Positions 52,344-52,883 of a stretch of 52,883 nucleotides of DNA are shown here, one piece after another (the stretch's first letter is position 1; each line of letters begins with the position of its first letter). Below the pieces are notes generated by a model that was not told the DNA's origin, made no database searches, and was given only the letters and a program-made list of their open reading frames with translations. Source of the stretch: an uncultured Bacteroidales bacterium (GTDB lineage Bacteria; Bacteroidota; Bacteroidia; Bacteroidales; P3); the NCBI GenBank assembly GCA_905233895.1, contig CAJOFL010000017.1, positions 1-52,883 on the forward strand, in the 5' to 3' direction. A program made the position numbers and the translations under genes.

Positions 52344-52883
52344 TCACTCCACTGGAACCACATCAACACCGTCCTCATGAAGGTAGAGGAGCCAGCCGCT
52401 GACCGCTGGGAATCCCATATCTGCTATGGAACGGCAGTAGTTACGCACCTGGACGGCATGCGAAGGAGCCGGACCACCAGTCTTGAAATCAACCACCCAA
52501 GTAGCAGTGTCCGTGAAGACTACACGGTCAGGGCGACCTACTTGTCCACCGTCGACAAGCGACACCTCGTTCTCCACACGGTTACCTGAGGCGAAAAAAC
52601 GGGCTGCTTCAGGATGGTTCACCGTGGCCCGAGCCATCCGACGGAGGGCATCTATCTCATTCTCGTCCAACGGATAACGGGTGCAGAAATCGGCAACGGC
52701 GGCATCTACATCATCGGCGCGAACAATCGACGCCATCAATTCGTGGGCATAAATGCCGAATCGCTGCTTGTCGTCAAGCAACGGAGTGACGGCCCTCTCG
52801 GCAGGCGAAGCGATACTCACTTTCGAAGTCCATCGGGAATAAGACAACTTCCTGAGCGGAACAACGGTCTTGCTGTGCCGATC
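52344..52883 (-). CDS. RecB-like PD-(D/E)XK nuclease, C-terminal part (5' end cut by window)
   Basis: The frame is open through the window edge, so the N-terminal part is missing; a TTG at 52847 is internal. The visible 179 residues contain a RecB/AddA-type PD-(D/E)XK nuclease domain: GIYAHELMASIV, VGRPDRVVFTDTATWVVDFK, the last carrying the Asp and the DFK catalytic motif, and the Gln-Val-Arg-Asn-Tyr motif (QVRNYCRSIADM). It is probably the end of a UvrD/RecB-family helicase-nuclease that repairs double-strand breaks, but the helicase part is not visible. Confidence 0.8.
   Translation of the reverse strand, partial: DRHSKTVVPLRKLSYSRWTSKVSIASPAERAVTPLLDDKQRFGIYAHELMASIVRADDVDAAVADFCTRYPLDENEIDALRRMARATVNHPEAARFFASGNRVENEVSLVDGGQVGRPDRVVFTDTATWVVDFKTGGPAPSHAVQVRNYCRSIADMGFPAVSGWLLYLHEDGVDVVPVE

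Overview
This window looks like a chromosomal segment of a Bacteroidota bacterium, most likely an uncultured Bacteroidales. Three things point there. Two predicted secreted proteins end in type IX secretion (T9SS) sorting domains. At least eight promoters have the Bacteroidota form (TTTG or TTG, about 19-21 bases, then TAnnTTTG). The gene families also fit: a CarboxypepD_reg/TonB-dependent receptor, a DUF4476 protein, a fused ResB-CcsA protein and lipoproteins with short lipoboxes. No rRNA, tRNA, CRISPR array, integrase or intact insertion sequence was recognised. Genes at both window edges are cut.

Layout. 1-2884: the 3' end of an iron-dependent alcohol dehydrogenase, a relic of a thioesterase gene, two lipoproteins (one a flavodoxin) and an intact hotdog thioesterase. 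2885-6203: an accessory island. It holds a Bacteroidota promoter, a roughly 190-base segment with several crossing inverted repeats, an EcoRI-family adenine methyltransferase overlapping a DUF262-HNH nuclease gene, a C-terminal relic of an AAA/DUF4143-type ATPase between two copies of an 11-bp repeat array, and three operator-like repeats at the purH promoter. 6204-14226: purH, mreB, a DUF4476 protein, an acyl-CoA ligase and RNase R. 14392-20535: a probable iron/haem/cytochrome operon (porin-like barrel, frameshifted imelysin lipoprotein, di-haem oxidoreductase-like lipoprotein, fused cytochrome c assembly protein). 20683-29185: holA, a TonB-dependent receptor, miaB, a PASTA protein, a T9SS cargo protein and an rluD-like gene, closely packed. 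29217-42375 (minus): tilS downstream of an 11.8-kb gene for a 3949-residue T9SS cargo protein. 42785-47312 (minus): a compact ruvB, YD-like protein, hutI, LolD-like ATPase and rlmB operon whose promoter sits almost on the ruvB start codon. 47395-52883: a tandem universal stress protein and a flavoprotein, then on the minus strand an ABC-F ATPase, a TonB-family protein and the end of a RecB-like nuclease.

The most unusual signals are two. First, degenerate short tandem repeats with unit lengths of 7, 8, 9 or 11 bases recur at gene ends and also appear in-frame inside coding sequences (twice in rnr, once each in the flavoprotein, ABC-F and T9SS protein genes). Some form inverted arms that look like terminator hairpins. 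Second, the methyltransferase/DUF262-HNH pair is preceded by a leader whose inverted repeats cross one another, so it could be a pseudoknotted or two-state RNA. All names are assigned by reading translations and motifs; no database search was run.
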